In this document: one piece after another, positions 4,774 through 5,981 of the stretch | Layout: each line of letters opens with the position of its first letter | Numbering within the stretch: position 1 is the first letter of the stretch | From: GCA-003244245 sp050699815 | GTDB lineage: Bacteria > Actinomycetota > Actinomycetes > Mycobacteriales > Pseudonocardiaceae | DNA: 5,981 nt | Assembly (NCBI GenBank): GCA_050699815.1 | Contig: JBOHFT010000237.1 | Coordinates: 1-5,981 of the forward strand | Reading direction: 5' to 3' | Notes under the pieces: generated by a model | What the model saw: only the letters and a program-made list of their open reading frames with translations | The model's database searches: none | Told to the model about the DNA's origin: nothing | Position numbers and translations under genes: made by a program

Positions 4774-5981
4774 TTAGGTCTGGGCTGTGGTGATCTGTCG
4801 GGCTGTTCGGGCGAGGTCTTGGGTGTCGGTGCCGGGTCGGGTTTCCAGTGCGGTGGCTAGGGGTGTGAGCCATTCGCGGCGGGCGGCGATGGATTGCAGG
4901 GTGCTCACCTTCTCGATGGCTTGGTGGGCCAGCGTGAGTCCCCGGGGGTCTCCGGCCCGCACGTGGATCTCGGCGAGGAGGAGCTCGGCCAGGGTGTGGC
5001 CCCGGCGGTAGTGGCCCTCGCTGTAGGCGTGTGCCGCGCTGGTGGCGAACCGTTCGGCGGTGTCGAGCTGGCTGAGGTCGCGGTGGATCCCGGCGGTCTC
5101 CAGATCGGCGCCGCCGTGTTCGAAGGCGTCGCGGGGTGTCCATCCGTCGTTCGCCTGGGCGAGGTAGCGGGTGGCCTCCTCGGTGCCGCTCATGCGGGCG
5201 TAGGCGGCGGCGGAGGTCCACGCCAACCGCGTGGTGAGGGTCGGTACCCGGGGGTCGTCGGTGCGGAGCTGCTGGCACCGCCCGAGCTGGAGTAGCTTGA
5301 GCCCGTCGTTGGGGTGCCCGGTGCGGACCAGCACCAGTCCGGCGTGCCAGGCGGCGTTGGCGATCCCGTAGGTATCCCGGGCCGTACCAGCCAGGCCGAT
5401 GGCGCGGGTGAAGTGGCCGGTCCCGTCCAGCCCGGAGTCATAGCACGCCCAGCCCGCCTCGGTGTGCAGTTCAGCCAGTGCGGCGGCCAGCTGCGCTGTG
5501 ACGGCGTCGGGCGCGGGGGCGTGCATCCACTGGGTGTAGAGGGTCGCGGCGGTACTGAGCAGGTCTGCTTGCCCGCCGTAGTACCGCGCGAGACCCCGCA
5601 ACCCCTCGGTGACCGCCCGCACAGTGTGCACGTGGACCATCCCCAGCCGGGAGGGCAGCGCCTGCCCGGTCGGCAGGGCGAGCTCGGGCAGACCCACACA
5701 CGCTTGACCCAGACCGGCGGCCATGGTGGTGGTAACCAGGATGCGGCGTTTCATGGCCTCGGTCACCTGCTGTCCGGCGGAGGGCGGGTCCGGTGCCTGG
5801 TCACCGTAGCTCAGGCCCAGCCAGGCTCGGGGTATGCCGAGCCCGTCGGCGATGCCCTCTCTGTCAGGATCACCTGAGACAGCTTGGTGCCAGTGGTTCA
5901 CAGCAGAGGGCGTGATCGGAGATCCTGGTGTCTGTGTCCACGGAGGAGCGTCGCGGTGGGGCTGGCGGTGGCGGGCGAGAT
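4774..5981 (-). CDS. HTH/TPR-like regulator, 5' end beyond the window
   Basis: This is the same family as the regulator at 2049-3392. Shared blocks are ELHTEAGWACYDSG, TGHPNDGLKLLQLG, AGDPRGLTLAHQAI, REWLTPLATALETRPG and the C-terminus DLARTARQITTAQT. Numbering from GTG 5901, GIADGLGIPRAWLGLSYG (16-33) is the usual end of the HTH domain and KRRILVTTTMAAGLG (51-65) the usual linker. GTG 5901 gives 375 aa but falls inside the recognition helix. The frame stays open upstream with no ATG or GTG to the window edge, reading ITPSAVNHWHQA across that point, so the true start lies outside. The HTH seems a few residues short (PGSP between WTQT and ITPSAV where about seven are usual), so DNA binding may be impaired. 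It converges on the chimeric gene. Its ligand and target are unknown. Confidence 0.8.
   Translation of the reverse strand, partial: LARHRQPHRDAPPWTQTPGSPITPSAVNHWHQAVSGDPDREGIADGLGIPRAWLGLSYGDQAPDPPSAGQQVTEAMKRRILVTTTMAAGLGQACVGLPELALPTGQALPSRLGMVHVHTVRAVTEGLRGLARYYGGQADLLSTAATLYTQWMHAPAPDAVTAQLAAALAELHTEAGWACYDSGLDGTGHFTRAIGLAGTARDTYGIANAAWHAGLVLVRTGHPNDGLKLLQLGRCQQLRTDDPRVPTLTTRLAWTSAAAYARMSGTEEATRYLAQANDGWTPRDAFEHGGADLETAGIHRDLSQLDTAERFATSAAHAYSEGHYRRGHTLAELLLAEIHVRAGDPRGLTLAHQAIEKVSTLQSIAARREWLTPLATALETRPGTDTQDLARTARQITTAQT

Noticed and set aside
4742..5278. Minus-strand frame of 178 codons rich in Arg, Pro and His.
   Set aside because: Alternate-frame shadow of the regulator at 4774-5981.

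Overview
The window is high-GC DNA with GTG starts, strong GC-ending codon use and protein families typical of Actinobacteria: two regulators with a helix-turn-helix (HTH) domain and a TPR-like C-terminus, an XRE/nSTAND1-type N-terminus, and an FxLD-system-type methyltransferase core. A genus cannot be named from the sequence. No database search was possible, so family names come from recognised sequence patterns.

Region by region. (1) Positions 1-508 are a short inverted-repeat cassette. Two 96-bp arms, about 82% identical over the 90 aligned bases I counted, flank the first ~50 codons of a tyrosine-recombinase-like gene joined out of frame to a short foreign tail. A perfect 20-bp palindrome forms its right edge. 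(2) Positions 509 to about 1860, minus strand, are the 5' part of a group II intron: ribozyme domains I to IV plus a maturase/reverse transcriptase gene cut exactly at its TPQGG motif by the cassette. (3) Positions 2049-3392, plus strand, are an apparently intact HTH/TPR-like regulator. (4) Positions 3663-4685, plus strand, are a chimeric open frame: an XRE HTH, a stub of an nSTAND1 NTPase ending at WFFG, an in-frame methyltransferase core that resembles FxlM, and a tail read through a tRNA remnant. (5) Positions 4599-4642, read on the minus strand, match the 3' half of a tRNA-Thr(CGT) gene without its 5' half, as expected of an integrative-element attachment site. (6) Positions 4774-5981, minus strand, are a second HTH/TPR-like regulator of the same family as the first, running off the right edge.

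The window reads as a recombination hotspot in an accessory region: nested mobile-element debris on the left, then a mosaic regulator/methyltransferase gene ending at an attachment-site scar, with two related regulators pointing towards it from either side. I see no complete multi-gene pathway. The most unusual items are the XRE-nSTAND stub-methyltransferase chimera, the orphan tRNA-Thr att scar, and the recombinase-derived cassette interrupting the group II intron maturase.
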